Of a stretch of DNA of 64,000 nucleotides, positions 19,601-25,829 are shown piece by piece. How positions within the stretch are numbered: the first letter of the stretch is position 1; every line of letters starts with the position of its first letter. Source of the DNA: Actinernus sp. WN-2022 (taxonomy: Eukaryota > Cnidaria > Anthozoa > Actiniaria > Actinernidae); assembly GCA_030867875.1 (NCBI GenBank), contig JAOWCC010000936.1:80695032-80759031 (forward strand). Reading direction: 5' to 3'. The notes under the pieces are model-generated. The model saw only the letters and a program-made list of their open reading frames with translations. It was not told the DNA's origin and searched no databases. Position numbers and translations under genes: made by a program.

Positions 19601-21065
19601 TGATTATTTAAAGGGCTGTGTGCAATGAGGGTGTAAGTTTCTAAGGGAGAATTTAGAATGTGATCAGAAAAAGTAACTTACACCCTTGTTGTACACATCC
19701 CTTCATTTAATAGTTAGATAAGATTAAGTTTTATCATTTTTAGATATACCATATAGGTTACACCCTAACCTATGTGAATCCTACGGCTGTACCTTTTAGT
19801 TATTTAGCATTCAAAAGTACAACACAGCTATTGATAATAATGATTATTATAAATAGTCAGCTAAACATCTATAAATATGCCAGGCTGTTTATTATATAAT
19901 TCTGCCTGCACTAGAATGTACCAAAATATTGGATCATATTTTGGGTAGTTTAACAGTTAAATGGTTTCCCATCACCATGGTAAATCCCATTTCACAAGCG
20001 AGTATGCAATGTTTTTGGTTATATTATAGAAATATTTTTTTGTTTCTTGGTAAAATTTATATAATAAATACTTTTACTCATCTTTCACATTTTGGTTTAC
20101 CTAAAGGCTTGTCAAAATACGAATGACTGGTAAAACACACAGCTGCATTAGATGCTTAGACAACTGTAATAACCTACCTATCAATGTTAATTAAGCCCAA
20201 GGGGGAGTGTGTGTGTGTGTGTGTGGGGTGGGAAGGGGGGGAGAAACCCACCCTTGGAACAACACCTTTGGTGAATATTTAGTATCAAAATTCCCCACCT
20301 CACTGCCCTATCTTCCTTATATTCCTATCAATAACCCCACCCTGAGAAAGTCAGTCAAAATCCCCACCCTCAGGGTAGCCCTCCCCCTATTCTCGGGCTT
20401 AACATTGATAGGTGGCAGCATTAAATATGCAAAGATTTACAAGATTTTCATTCACACTTTTTATTAGAAATATGGTCAATGGAACTTTCTTTCTTTACAG
20501 TGCCTGATGTGAATCACTCTAAGCAGGATTGGTAACAACTCACACTGCTATTAAATAAGTAACAGTAAACAGCTAAGACAGCGAGTATTTAAAATGCTTT
20601 TAAATCCAAATATGCTGTCTTAGTCTGGGTTATGAATTAACAACAGTCGGTGATTTCAATACCTACAATGATAAGTTATTTATCTTTGTCATTTGATTTG
20701 CATAACCAACATTTTTGGTTAGTACGTTTTCTATCGATCGTCAATATAGTCAGTATAGAAATTATTTACCATGCCATGTGCAATGTGGCTAGTCAGAAAA
20801 TATGCTCATCGTGCCAACTGAATTGGCCGAAAGGTACATGGAGACAGCTTGAAAGATCAGTATAGAAGATGTTTCCATGTATATAAGCTTCTAAATCAAG
20901 AGACAAGAGTATCTTATTTTGAAGACCGGCAGTTGAATGAACTGGAATGTTGACTAAAAGTAAAAGACTGCAACAGCAAACTTACTCACCCGTTTTCCGC
21001 TCTGCGATGACATTTCCACAACACAGCAAAATCATGGGAAAAACTAGCACAAATCTCATAAGCAT
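551..21065 (-). CDS. Guanylate-binding protein (GBP) family GTPase, multi-exon gene, 3' end not seen
   Basis: Large dynamin-superfamily GTPase of the GBP type. Exons in transcript order: 21065-20990, 19279-18962, 18446-18304, 17202-17142, 16989-16895, 16125-16072, 15986-15900, 14499-14385, 13968-13892, 13763-13670, 13428-13349, 12556-12445, 12353-12328, candidate 11349-11291, 9864-9735, 7341-7238, 6007-5947, 5160-5070, 4582-4485, 3892-3824, 3151-3077, 2167-2082, candidate 599-551. Every junction keeps frame with AG/GT borders. Seen: signal peptide 1-21, linker to about 110, G1 GKFHTGKS 141-148, switch-I Thr171, G3 DTEG 197-200, QD at 281-282 in the RD position, then a helical/coiled-coil tail. 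Family knowledge: GBPs are interferon-type immune or membrane-remodelling GTPases. About 720 codons are assembled without a stop, so the gene probably continues left of the window. The role of a secreted or ER-targeted GBP is unknown. Confidence 0.85.
1056..1743. mobile_element. PIF/Harbinger-like non-autonomous DNA transposon
   Basis: Ends are GGCCCTGATTA (left) and GGGCCTGATTA (right, reverse complement), flanked by TAA at 1053-1055 and 1744-1746. A TAA/TTA target duplication is a PIF/Harbinger hallmark. It carries the minus-strand ORF described next. GGTCTCATGTAAT-type subterminal repeats occur near the right end. Confidence 0.65.
1215..1442 (-). CDS. Myb/SANT-like ORF fragment inside the transposon
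   Basis: The likely start is MAEKRWMFSDSMHGDLIKYL (ATG near 1442); it ends at a stop near 1215, about 75 residues. The W at position 6 and the later MERVGLYFEGELVRLYGNIR resemble short Myb/SANT-like DNA-binding ORFs of Harbinger-type elements. No transposase is present. A longer reading from 1568 is possible but looks non-coding. Confidence 0.45.
   Translation of the reverse strand, partial: AEKRWMFSDSMHGDLIKYLVISKADMERVGLYFEGELVRLYGNIRKMMAGKYDRDFVAEELTESPSGGQLVVGYR
1816..2064. repeat. Dispersed repeat with AATAAGCGCCCC-type motifs
   Basis: Motifs such as AATAAGC(A/G)CCCC, TATAAGCGCC and AATTAGCGCC recur. The block from ATTAGAAAAAGAAATAAGCG to AATTAGCGCC matches 62820-63045 closely. Confidence 0.6.
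2256..2533. mobile_element. MITE with 44-bp TIRs
   Basis: 2256-2299 and 2490-2533 are inverted repeats starting TTGAAAGGTAACCAAGCCTT. Inside are a (TCTA)n run at 2322-2346 and a two-copy block starting TATCTAGTTAGCATGATAAT. Confidence 0.8.
2820..3053. mobile_element. CCGGG-ended TIR element, copy 1
   Basis: Starts CCGGGGGGTTCTTCC and ends GGAAGAACCCCCCCCGGG-like on the other side. The flanking direct repeat TCAGCAAGC lies at 2811-2819 and 3054-3062. TATTTTTTAGGG-type motifs recur inside. Same family as 23026-23368. Confidence 0.75.
3077..3892 (-). CDS. GBP exons 20 and 21
   Basis: Exon 20 (3892-3824) encodes VYRAESEIAVEESLFQPFLS then MLQ. Exon 21 (3151-3077) encodes TKISEVSLSIREENSELLRI then QAEAK, a heptad-like coiled coil. 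Both are phase 0-0. A CCGGG-ended TIR element (2820-3053) lies 23 bp past the exon 21 donor GTGAGC. Confidence 0.68.
3983..4362. mobile_element. MITE of the AAGTGAATAGTT family, copy 1
   Basis: Inverted arms contain ATTTATTGATTTGAGTGTTG and CTATGAGTTATATAGAG on the left and their complements at about 4300-4350. A related element is at 11576-11937. Confidence 0.65.
4485..5160 (-). CDS. GBP exons 18 and 19
   Basis: Exon 18 (5160-5070) encodes VSLQNLRDSYILKNNKALER then VLQRATDNAI. Exon 19 (4582-4485) encodes GVFHEQCTNKERLPRTPKLL then ARVLENARQEALD. Both are predicted helices. Junction ATA G | GC GTA keeps frame; the donor of exon 19 is GAC|GTAAGA. Confidence 0.68.
4698..4808. repeat. 36-bp tandem repeat, 3 copies
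   Basis: Copies start at 4698, 4734 and 4770 with GACTCAAACAATAGCGAACC. Each contains an AACCAATCA (CCAAT-type) motif. Confidence 0.85.
5551..5932. mobile_element. TIR element GCCTGCTATGCAGACG with ~90-bp arms
   Basis: The arms start GCCTGCTATGCAGACGTATT and extend through CTGCTTACCCGAGCGCTTAA. The flanking dinucleotide TA occurs on both sides, as in Tc1/mariner-like insertions. The same ends form the hairpin at 38828-38909. Confidence 0.75.
5947..7341 (-). CDS. GBP exons 16 and 17
   Basis: Exon 16 (7341-7238) encodes LEAEEEIEKIQLPVKSSL and so on to KKYG, a coiled-coil-like stretch leaving phase 2. Exon 17 (6007-5947) encodes LALGYLSESHGFTTYLDRLQ. The GG|G junction keeps frame. A TA-flanked TIR element ends only 13 bp from the exon 17 donor, and a SINE lies about 34 bp upstream of its acceptor. 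Confidence 0.68.
6041..6220 (+). mobile_element. tRNA-derived SINE, copy 1 (3' truncated)
   Basis: An A-box-like GTGGCAGAGTGGTTTGACC is followed by a B box GGTTCGATTACC. The body TTCTCCGGTTTTCCTTCCTC matches the better copy at 22216-22490. Confidence 0.7.
6312..6641. mobile_element. Palindromic MITE
   Basis: GGGAGCAGGTCAAAACACAT near 6319 pairs with ATGTGTTTTGACTTGCTCCC near 6608-6627. The pairing extends on both sides. No coding content. Confidence 0.6.
6642..7237. other. Intron sequence, nothing recognised
   Basis: AT-rich. Overlapping short ORFs on both strands at 6962-7210 show no known motif. Confidence 0.5.
7342..8139. other. Intron sequence with ATTTATACGAGG motifs
   Basis: No gene is seen. 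CATTTATACGAGG or a close form occurs three times between 7761 and 7850, just upstream of the RecQ-like fragment. Confidence 0.5.
8140..8474 (+). pseudogene. RecQ-like DNA helicase fragment, frameshifted
   Basis: From ATG 8140 the reading MRSIKDAIAYGIAKIGYDDI is followed by REHQRQVVEAYLCGRDVF and Walker A APTGSGKS (about 8260-8283), the usual start of RecQ-family helicases. A frame change near 8305-8325 is needed to reach QAVCLVVVPLIALIKNQV (motif Ia). A stop follows at about 8474. Only the first ~110 of several hundred family residues are present and no DEAH box is seen. It lies antisense inside a GBP intron and is probably a dispersed or mobile-element-borne copy. Confidence 0.7.
8452..8629 (-). 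CDS. Possible first exon of an unrecognised protein
   Basis: From ATG 8629: MDGNEKTPTKSFQRVDISPN, then RICLQCGG (a CxxC pair) and LNLELLLG before a GTACTG donor. It lies next to a CpG-rich stretch (8755-8800) that could be a promoter. The last ~20 bases overlap the RecQ fragment, so its 3' limit is doubtful. No function is assigned and no second exon was found. Confidence 0.3.
8940..9090. repeat. Dispersed repeat shared with 36590-36745
   Basis: ATCTCGTTCTGGTA, GTTAGTGACCCATTGTTTAT and GAGAGGATGAGGTAAGAG recur in reverse orientation at 36590-36745. Confidence 0.65.
9231..9321. mobile_element. Palindromic hairpin element (GAGATATGGAATTT family)
   Basis: AACAATACATGGGC and GAGATATGGAATTTTCTTC pair with GAAGATAAATTCCATATCTC and GTCCATGTATTGTT. 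A longer relative is at 30922-31056. Confidence 0.65.
9735..9864 (-). CDS. GBP exon 15: middle-domain helix
   Basis: One nucleotide plus 43 codons, starting LGNVVNESSQGLTRKVDESY and rich in K, E and N. It fits the helical middle domain of GBPs. The acceptor is GTTATTCAG. The donor is GAG|GTCAGC. Confidence 0.7.
9865..10485. other. Intron sequence with a perfect hairpin
   Basis: 10100-10143 is a near-perfect hairpin: GCCGCCATCTTGGTGTACCT pairs with AGGTACACCAAGATGGCGGC. The rest shows no gene. Confidence 0.6.
10486..10791. mobile_element. TAGCCT-ended palindromic MITE with poly-C core
   Basis: TAGCCTCCTTCACAGAC pairs imperfectly with the right end TTTGCCTGCGGAGTAGGCTA. A second inner inverted pair surrounds a poly-C run at 10613-10643. 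Confidence 0.6.
11000..11100 (-). mobile_element. SINE fragment, antisense, 5' truncated
   Basis: The reverse complement contains TTTTCCTCCCTCCACAAAAA, CCGGGTCCTGGCTTTGATCA and CGTTAGAAATTC, matching the 3' half of 22216-22490. Confidence 0.75.
11291..11349 (-). CDS. Candidate GBP exon 14
   Basis: The flanking exons require a piece that enters in phase 0 and leaves in phase 2. This 59-nt stretch does so. It has a strong pyrimidine tract (TTCCTTCCCTTCCAG) and donor GG|GTATAT. It would encode about 20 residues starting EWHVVARAKSRKLL. Similarity to the expected helix is poor, so it may be a chance fit and the true exon may lie elsewhere between 9865 and 12327. Confidence 0.35.
11576..11937. 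mobile_element. MITE of the AAGTGAATAGTT family, copy 2
   Basis: Left arm CTACATAAAAGCATCGAGTA and GTATTTCGAATATGC pair with right arm GCATATTCGAAATATAAAC and CTATTCACTTGATGTAG. Related to 3983-4362. Confidence 0.6.
12096..12224. mobile_element. Small MITE, TTGTCCCA(A/T)TTCAG family, copy 1
   Basis: TATCCCAATTCAGGTCACTG pairs with CACTTGATCTGAATTGGGAC. Relatives are at 36069-36208 and 60794-60958. Confidence 0.65.
12328..12556 (-). CDS. GBP exons 12 and 13 (13 is a 26-nt microexon)
   Basis: Exon 12 (12556-12445) starts IPNRWNIFIEKLERTAKEDC and continues to HKKYGN, the first helix of the GBP middle domain. Exon 13 (12353-12328) supplies only GPIPAKELQ, equivalent to the LPxxxLQ linker of other GBPs. 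Phase: AAC G | GT CCA. The microexon has a clean TTTTAG acceptor and CAG|GTGTGT donor. Confidence 0.75.
12570..13265. repeat. 29-bp minisatellite, ~23 copies, GBP intron 11
   Basis: The unit is GAGAAATACAGCGACTGGCG plus ATCACAAG(T/G), with T/A and T/G variants. The array begins about 15 bases upstream of the exon 12 acceptor. Open frames inside it are by-products of the repeat. Confidence 0.95.
13349..13968 (-). CDS. GBP exons 9, 10 and 11: end of GTPase domain
   Basis: Exon 9 (13968-13892) starts FPSVDCHTLFLP, matching the GBP cysteine/proline strand. Its donor AAG|GTCTGA is weak. Exon 10 (13763-13670) is a charged helix ending KLKGKN. Exon 11 (13428-13349) reads GSPITGPELASLLEILVEAA, the conserved TGP-x-LASLL helix that closes the GBP G domain. 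Phases are 1-0, 0-1 and 1-0, and all join. Confidence 0.83.
14230..14380 (+). repeat. tRNA-like A-box fragment and duplicated block
   Basis: CGGTTAGCTCAGTGGTTAAGC (14268-14279 region) looks like a tRNA/SINE A box without a B box. AGCTCTGGTCGGATGTGTAG with GAGCTTAGCAGACGAA then occurs twice in tandem. Confidence 0.5.
14385..14499 (-). CDS. GBP exon 8: guanine-specificity (RD) region
   Basis: It encodes VVQDFVQVIEENEDPTAWL and then a helix (residues 279-316). The second half of the GBP TLRD motif is QD here. The aspartate that reads guanine is kept (Asp282), while the preceding Arg is Gln281. The acceptor TTATCAG|GTAGTTCAG is repeated about 28 times just upstream as a 38-bp minisatellite. The donor is AAAG|GTGGGT. 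Confidence 0.85.
14489..15549. repeat. 38-bp minisatellite carrying copies of the GBP exon 8 acceptor
   Basis: The unit, about 28 copies, contains CTGAACTACCTG(G/A)TAAGAA and CATGGGCATAAGAGCTC. On the transcribed minus strand each copy reads TTCTTA(C/T)CAG|GTAGTTCAG, which is the acceptor and first bases of exon 8. The array fills much of intron 7 directly upstream of that exon. Confidence 0.93.
15900..16125 (-). CDS. GBP exons 6 and 7
   Basis: Exon 6 (16125-16072) encodes IIDQGDIDYLELLSRRTQ. Exon 7 (15986-15900) encodes LFALKSQMSKAKWTDEF and ends LLTFPPLLW. Both start and end in phase 0. The FPPLLW block comes just before the RD motif in GBPs and joins exon 8. Donors are GTGAGA and GTACGT. 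Confidence 0.85.
16320..16465. mobile_element. MITE with ~45-bp TIRs and CRE-like sites
   Basis: CATTTTGCCGTTGGTCGGTC pairs with GACCGACCCACGGCAAAATG. TGACGTCA-type sites occur in both arms and again at about 16525. Confidence 0.8.
16895..16989 (-). CDS. GBP exon 5: GTPase core helix
   Basis: Residues 201-231 read FAATNVSESYDAKVFAVATL and then LSSYLIYNSVK. The LLSS-x-x-IYNS block is strongly conserved in GBPs (LLSSTFVYNS). Acceptor CTTGCAG, donor AAG|GTATGC, ending in phase 0. Confidence 0.88.
17142..17202 (-). CDS. GBP exon 4: G3 motif
   Basis: The exon encodes 20 codons ending VALVFLDTE. The split codon gives Gly200, making the DxxG motif DTEG that contacts the gamma phosphate. It runs from TTTTCAG to GAAG|GTATTT. 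It lies just left of the LINE/MITE nest at 17296-18197. Confidence 0.88.
17398..18086. mobile_element. TIR element A inserted in the LINE tail
   Basis: Left end GAGGCCCTTTTAGG, right end CCTAAAAGGGCCTC. GCTAA flanks it on both sides (17392-17396 and 18087-18091). It contains a poly-G run at 17412-17433 and is split near its right end by element B. Confidence 0.7.
17630..18080. mobile_element. hAT-like TIR element B nested in element A
   Basis: Ends CAGGGCTTCAAGTG and CACTTGAAGCCCTG. GGCCTC flanks both sides. The CAGGG end suggests a hAT-type MITE, but I see only a 6-7 bp duplication instead of 8 bp. The interior has many ATATAGGGA motifs. Confidence 0.7.
18304..18446 (-). CDS. GBP exon 3: P-loop (G1) and switch I
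   Basis: It encodes residues 133-179. The P-loop GKFHTGKS (141-148) fits GxxxxGKS. It is followed by FLLNQL and GFGVGPFVRPETMGIWMW, the GBP switch-I region with Thr171 before GIW. His144 sits where GBPs and atlastins normally have the arginine finger (GLYRTGKS in human GBP1). Borders are ATCACAG at the 5' end and AAA|GTGAGT at the 3' end. Confidence 0.9.
18962..19279 (-). CDS. GBP exon 2: linker and start of GTPase domain
   Basis: This 318-nt exon follows GATCAG and ends before GTTGGT. Residues 26-110 are polar and rich in N, Q, S and H, with no recognised domain. The last ~30 residues match the GBP entry pattern (MDKPVQLIYPD, then KLLQHIQ). Exon 3 continues with EPLATVAVVG, as in other GBPs. 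The long linker before the G domain is unusual, because vertebrate GBPs start almost directly at this point. Confidence 0.8.
19612..19706. mobile_element. Small palindromic element
   Basis: GGGCTGTGTGCAATGAGGGT with GTAAGTT pairs with AACTTACACCCTTGTTGTAC near 19675-19700. Confidence 0.55.
19707..20175. other. GBP intron 1, nothing recognised
   Basis: AT-rich, no gene or clear repeat. Confidence 0.5.
20176..20413. mobile_element. MITE, ACCTATCAATGTTAA ends
   Basis: ACCTATCAATGTTAATTAAGCCC at the left pairs with GGGCTTAACATTGATAGGT at the right. It contains a (GT)n run near 20207-20225. Confidence 0.7.
20990..21065 (-). CDS. GBP exon 1: start codon and signal peptide
   Basis: The ATG is at 21065-21063. 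The 25 codons read MLMRFVLVFPMILLCCGNVI then AERKT: a short basic start, a hydrophobic core and small residues before Ala21, which is a classic signal-peptide layout. The donor CGG|GTGAGT leaves phase 1. The next exon begins AA, so the split codon GAA (Glu26) is restored. Upstream (21100-21180) there are two ATTGG/CCAAT-type motifs but no clear TATA box. Targeting to the ER or outside the cell is inferred. Confidence 0.75.
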
Positions 21066-21698
21066 CGTGCAAAAATATTCACAAAGAATTACTCACGCTC
21101 ACACAATTTTGTTCGTTTTCGAACTTGGTACCAATTAAAAGACCTACCTCTATTGGTTAAACTAGGAACCAATGAAATACCTCGTTCAATTCGGGTAACT
21201 CTGATGATGTCATGTGTGTTATGTGCGTCATCTGTGTGTATTGCCACACACACCGCGGCAAAACGGTATGCTCCGCTGGCCAAAAGAACGAAGGCTCTGC
21301 TATCAAATACAAATTACCGAGGGTTTCAACTTTTTTAGTAAATAATTTTATAACTTAGTAAACTCACAGTGAATTACAAATTACGAAAACTTCAACCTGT
21401 TAAAGTCTTAGGCTTAGCTTTTAAGTAGTTTTCTTATTTTTTGACAAAACAGTTCACAAATGGATGCTTTTAAGCAGCAATTTTAAAATCACGGATATAT
21501 GTGCCTGTTGTTTCATTTCAGTTTTCGCGCGAAACTGGGGGCGGCCGCGCGCCGACAAGAAATAGCAAATACGCATGCGCGTAACGTTTTGTCGCGGTGT
21601 GATTGCCACAGGGAGTCCCTAACCGATACTAGAATTTTGATGCGTGTGGGTTACCTGTGGTTACTTTGCCGCGCGAGAGTGGTAGTAAATTTATCGTT

Positions 21699-21700
<2 letters not shown>
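21066..21700. promoter_or_regulatory. GBP upstream region
   Basis: Immediately 5' of the GBP start codon. ATTGGT/CCAAT motifs occur at about 21130-21170. A CpG-rich patch (21525-21640) may be a promoter of either strand. No TATA box is recognised. Confidence 0.3.
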
Positions 21701-21731
<31 letters not shown>

Positions 21732-21735
21732 TTTA
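21701..21735. repeat. (TAA)n microsatellite
   Basis: About eleven consecutive AAT/TAA units. Confidence 0.95.
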
Positions 21736-21843
21736 TTTACCCACGATAAATTTACAGCGTTGCTGATGTGGTCGTGCTTATAACTACGCTATTCTACCCT
21801 AATAATAATGATAATAATAGTAATAATAAAACTAATTAACTTA

Positions 21844-22729
21844 TGCACCAGTCATTTGAAATCCCCTCCCCCCCACACCGGGCATAGCGGGGGCATAGCG
21901 GGGGCATTGCGGGGATGTTGACTTCAAATTCACCATTTTTCATTCCCCCGGGAGGTGGGGTCAACGCTCGTAGTCACTTCCTATACCGGCTCGAGGGATA
22001 AGTGGGGGATTCACTTTCCCACCTCGTGCTAATTTGACATACACTTGCATAATTATCACGGAAGACTCATTCAACCTTCAAGCGGTACAAATAGAGTTAG
22101 ACTAGACTCTAGAGATGCTTTTCAAAGTTTGGAGGGGAGAACTGAAGAAAGCTGTGGCGGCAGACTTGCTTGAAAGCCTGTTGAGAAAGGGTAAGTGTAT
22201 GATTTACCGTTTGTTGGGGTGGCGGGGAGGCGCAGTGGTTAAGCGCTTCACCTCTCGCCTCTGTGGCCCGGGTTCGATTCCCGGACCATATGCGAGTTAA
22301 GTTTGTTGGAATCTCGCCCTTGCTCCGAGGGTTTTTCTCTGGGTTCTCCGGTTTTCCTCCCTCCACAAAAACCAACATGCTAATTTCCAATTCGATCTGT
22401 GATCTAGCCGGGTCCTGGCTTTGATCAGCCTCTGGCTGTTTTTCGGGTCCCGTTAGAAATTCCGGCAGTGTTTTTGTTTGTTTGTTTGTTCGTGATAAAC
22501 TGGTCTATTGACCCTTTGACTTCAATTTCATGCCTCAGTCATGGAAAGGGAACAAGGTGATTTAACAACATTTCAATATGGATCCCCGGGGTCGGGGGTC
22601 TTCACATAATTTTGATGCCCCAGGGTGTGGGAGCTTCACTAGTATTCATGGGCATGTTGGGTGAATGTCCCCGCTATGCCCGGTGTGGGGGGGGGGGGGG
22701 GGGGGAGGGGATTTCAAATGACTGGTGCA
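21844..22729. mobile_element. TIR element with TTA target duplication, SINE inside
   Basis: Arms start TGCACCAGTCATTTGAAATC and continue through CACCGGGCATAGCGGGG. TTA flanks both sides (21841-21843, 22730-22732). The ends resemble the element at 23411-24289. No transposase ORF is visible. Confidence 0.8.
22216..22490 (+). mobile_element. tRNA-derived SINE, best copy
   Basis: A box GGCGCAGTGGTTAAGCG, B box GGTTCGATTCC, conserved body TTCTCCGGTTTTCCTCCCTC, and a (GTTT)n tail. It is inserted in the TIR element 21844-22729. Fragments occur at 6041-6220 and, antisense, 11000-11100. Confidence 0.85.
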
Positions 22730-22732
22730 TTA

Positions 22733-23017
22733 TACTTACTCTATTCAGTTATTTACAGTAGTTCAGTGTTTCTTTTAAGATTAATTTTAAAACTATTAAG
22801 TGATGTAGTTGACCTTAGGTCGTTACCGAGACTGTTGCAAAGCCTCGTACCTCTATTAAATTAAAGTATCTGTTACATGTTTGTTTTTATCCCAAAATTG
22901 TTCATTCGCAGCTTAAAATTCGGACAATAAAGTTATCTGGCTGTATAATGAACAAGCTAAATGTGTAGCTTATTTATTATTCTGTAGTTTGCATTAGTTT
23001 TAAGACACCGGATAATG
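22733..23017. other. Spacer between TIR elements
   Basis: No gene or repeat recognised. Confidence 0.5.
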
Positions 23018-23025
23018 TTTTGAGC

Positions 23026-23329
23026 CCGGGGGGGGGGGGGGGGGGGACTCCCTTATGCGGAGGGGTACATGGATGCCCGTTGTATCTTTTAGGGGTCAAT
23101 ATCAGTCAGGAGTTTGTTACCACTTAGGGTATCCACCATCAAACAAAGACATTTCTATGTAAAGCGGTACCTTTTAGGGGTCGGGTGTCAATTGAACAAA
23201 AAAGCTGTTATGAATTTACATTTTTATTATCTTTTAGGGGTCAAAATAAGCTTGAGCCACGCCTATTTTAGTACCTCTTAGGGGTCAAATCGAAAATGTC
23301 CGACGAGTATCCCTACCCCTTTTATATGG

Positions 23330-23362
<33 letters not shown>

Positions 23363-23368
23363 GCCGGG
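23026..23368. mobile_element. CCGGG-ended TIR element, copy 2
   Basis: Starts CCGGGGG and ends CCGCCGGG, with inner GGGACTCCC/GGGAGTCCCC pairing. The 8-bp direct repeat TTTTGAGC lies at 23018-23025 and 23369-23376. Repeated (C/T)TTTTAGGGGTC motifs inside resemble those in 2820-3053. Confidence 0.78.
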
Positions 23369-23410
23369 TTTTGAGCGTATAGCTTATGTATTATGCTGTA
23401 GCCTGTATTA

Positions 23411-24289
23411 TGTATCAGTCAATTCCAAACCCGTGCATCCCCCCCCCCCCGATCCACCCCCGGGCATTTGATCAGAGGCTTGCTCCCGAGGGTGGGGAAT
23501 TTGACGAGTATCTAAGCCCTCGGGGGTGGGCATTTGACAAACAGTTGGGGTGGGGGGTGGGGCATTTGATCGGTGTTCAAAAAATACATTCTTTCTGTCT
23601 ACAAATTCGCATCGCTCGCGTCGAAATGGCGAACGTACGTGTCTTCGAGGAATTCCAGGATAATGATTGCGCATTTGTAGAGGCTTGATAGAGTAAACCT
23701 GCCAAATTTGAAGGCCACTTTCAGAGGTAAATTGCTTATGTTTAAACCTATAAACGTTTTGCTTCATGAACTTTGACCGACTGCGTGATATTAAGTGCGT
23801 GACAAGATATTTGCTGCGACCCTCGACAGCGCGCGAGTTAAAAACTTAATTAATATATCGGTAAAAGACGGGCCGATTGGTGCCTGTTGCATACTTTATA
23901 TACCAAGAACATAAGCTAACATATTCAATTTCAAACCATTAATACGTTTATTATAAAGTATATAACTGAAACCAAGAACGATCGAGCCGGTAGAAATGAT
24001 TGTTCTCATCTCTGACCGGTTGAAGGTGGTTTGCACCGTCGGTGTTTCCTGTGAATTGCTTGAGTCAGAGATTCTGAATAAAACAATGATTCCATTTATT
24101 TGTCAATAGTCTTTGCCTTGTAAAATTTTCTGATCCGGTCCCCGCTGGTGGGGCATTTTAACAGCCTGGATGAAAAACTGGTGGGGCATTTGAACAGTTT
24201 TTCTGCCTTGGTAGTGGGGCATTTGATCGTTTAAATGCCCGGGGGGTGGCCCGGGCGGGGCATGCACGGGTTTGGAATTGACTGATACA
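23411..24289. mobile_element. TIR element with TTA target duplication
   Basis: Arms TGTATCAGTCAATTCCAAAC and CCGTGCATCC pair exactly with the right end. TTA at 23408-23410 and 24290-24292. Repeated GGGGCATTTGA motifs occur in both halves. No transposase ORF. Confidence 0.8.
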
Positions 24290-24339
24290 TTAGTTTGAAG
24301 ACATTTTAAGCGTTTGAGTTCACGGACACCTGCAGTTGC

Positions 24340-25822
24340 CATGCCCACTTAACTAAAGGTTAAGAATGATATATCGATGAATATGAACCGGCAGCAAGTA
24401 ACCCTCCTTGTGCTTCTGGATTTAAGTGCAGCCTTCGTCACCGTTGATCATAGTATCCTGCTTGACACTCTCAAATCTAAGGGTGGTGTATCTGGTAAAG
24501 TACTCGACTGGTTTTCGTCATATTTGATGAACAGAACGCAGCGTGTTTCAATTAATGGTACCCCGTCAGATAGTTTTGAACTGAAGTGGGGTGTTCCTCA
24601 AGGTTCTTGCCTAGGACCTCTTCTCTTTGTTATTTATGCATCGAAACTATTTGATATTATGAATGCGCATCTCCCTAATGTCCACTGCTACGCCGATGAT
24701 TCGCAGATCTACTTTTCTTTCAAGCCGGATTCAGCTGCTAATCAAGAGAACGCTATTTCTGTCATAGAAAACTGCATAAAGGACATTCGCCAATGGATGC
24801 TTGCCGACCGGCTAATGCTGAAAGATGACAAGACTGAATTTATGATTATAGGCACTAGGCAACAATTAGCTAAAGTAAACATTGAACATATAACTGTCGG
24901 AAATTGTAATATTGCACCCGTTCCAGTTGCCAGAAATTTAGGTTCTTGGTTCGACTCTAAGTTGTCCATGAACACGAATATTAATAAGATATGCAATTCT
25001 TCATTTTTCCATTTACACAACATTAGACGCATAAGGAAGTATTTGTCCACTGAATCTACCAAGCTTTTAGTACATGCCTTTGTCACAAGCCGTATCGATT
25101 ACTGTAATAGCCTTTTAAACGGATTACCGCAGACACAACTAATTAAGTTACAGAGAGTACAAAATACTGCTGCCCGTCTTATTTGTAAGATACCAAGATT
25201 CGACCATATAACACCTGTGTTATATCAGCTGCATTGGCTTCCAGTTAAGTTTAGAATTATCTTTAAATTATTACTTATTACTTTTAAGGCATTGCATGGT
25301 CTGTCACCTATATATATTAATGATCTAATTAAGATTAAGAGTAAGTCTATATATTGTCTTCGTTCTAATACCGAATTGTTACTAGAACCACCTTATGTGA
25401 TAACTAAGCCTACACTTGGCGATAGAGCCTTTGTATCTGCTGCTCCTAAACTGTGGAACGATCTACCGAACTCTATACGAAATGAACAGTCTCTCGATTC
25501 TTTTAAACGTTCAATTAAGACTATCTTTTCAGGAAAGCATTTAACTGTAATTTATTTTAACATAATTTTTTAAATATTAGATTGTATAGTTTTTACTCAT
25601 TTTTAGTATTTTATTAGTTCTTAAACATTTAGTATTAATCTATTAGTATAGTTTTAGCTTCCGTAAAATTAGTATTAACATTAGTATGGATTTTTAACAT
25701 TATATTATTTAGGCTAAGCTATACATAAGTTATTTATATATCATGTAATGCGCAAATGATCATATACACCAGTGAAACTTGCGCAATATAAGTCCATTAA
25801 TTATTATTATTATTATTATTAT
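24340..25822 (+). mobile_element. 5'-truncated L2/CR1-type LINE with open RT frame
   Basis: The open frame 24377-25573 (398 codons) covers the reverse transcriptase from motif A (LDLSAAF) through GVPQGSCLGPLLF and the catalytic YADD to the C-terminal region (DYCNSLLNGLP, LHWLPV, LWNDLP). The N-terminal RT part and endonuclease are missing. The Asp expected after SAAF is Val. The 3' UTR ends in GCGCAATATAAG and (ATT)n at 25800-25821, as in L2-type LINEs. Because the frame is intact, it is younger than its neighbours. Confidence 0.9.
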
Positions 25823-25829
25823 CTTGAAA

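Noticed and set aside
24377..25573. 398-codon reverse transcriptase as a host gene
   Set aside because: It is a 5'-truncated L2/CR1-type LINE with a typical 3' tail.
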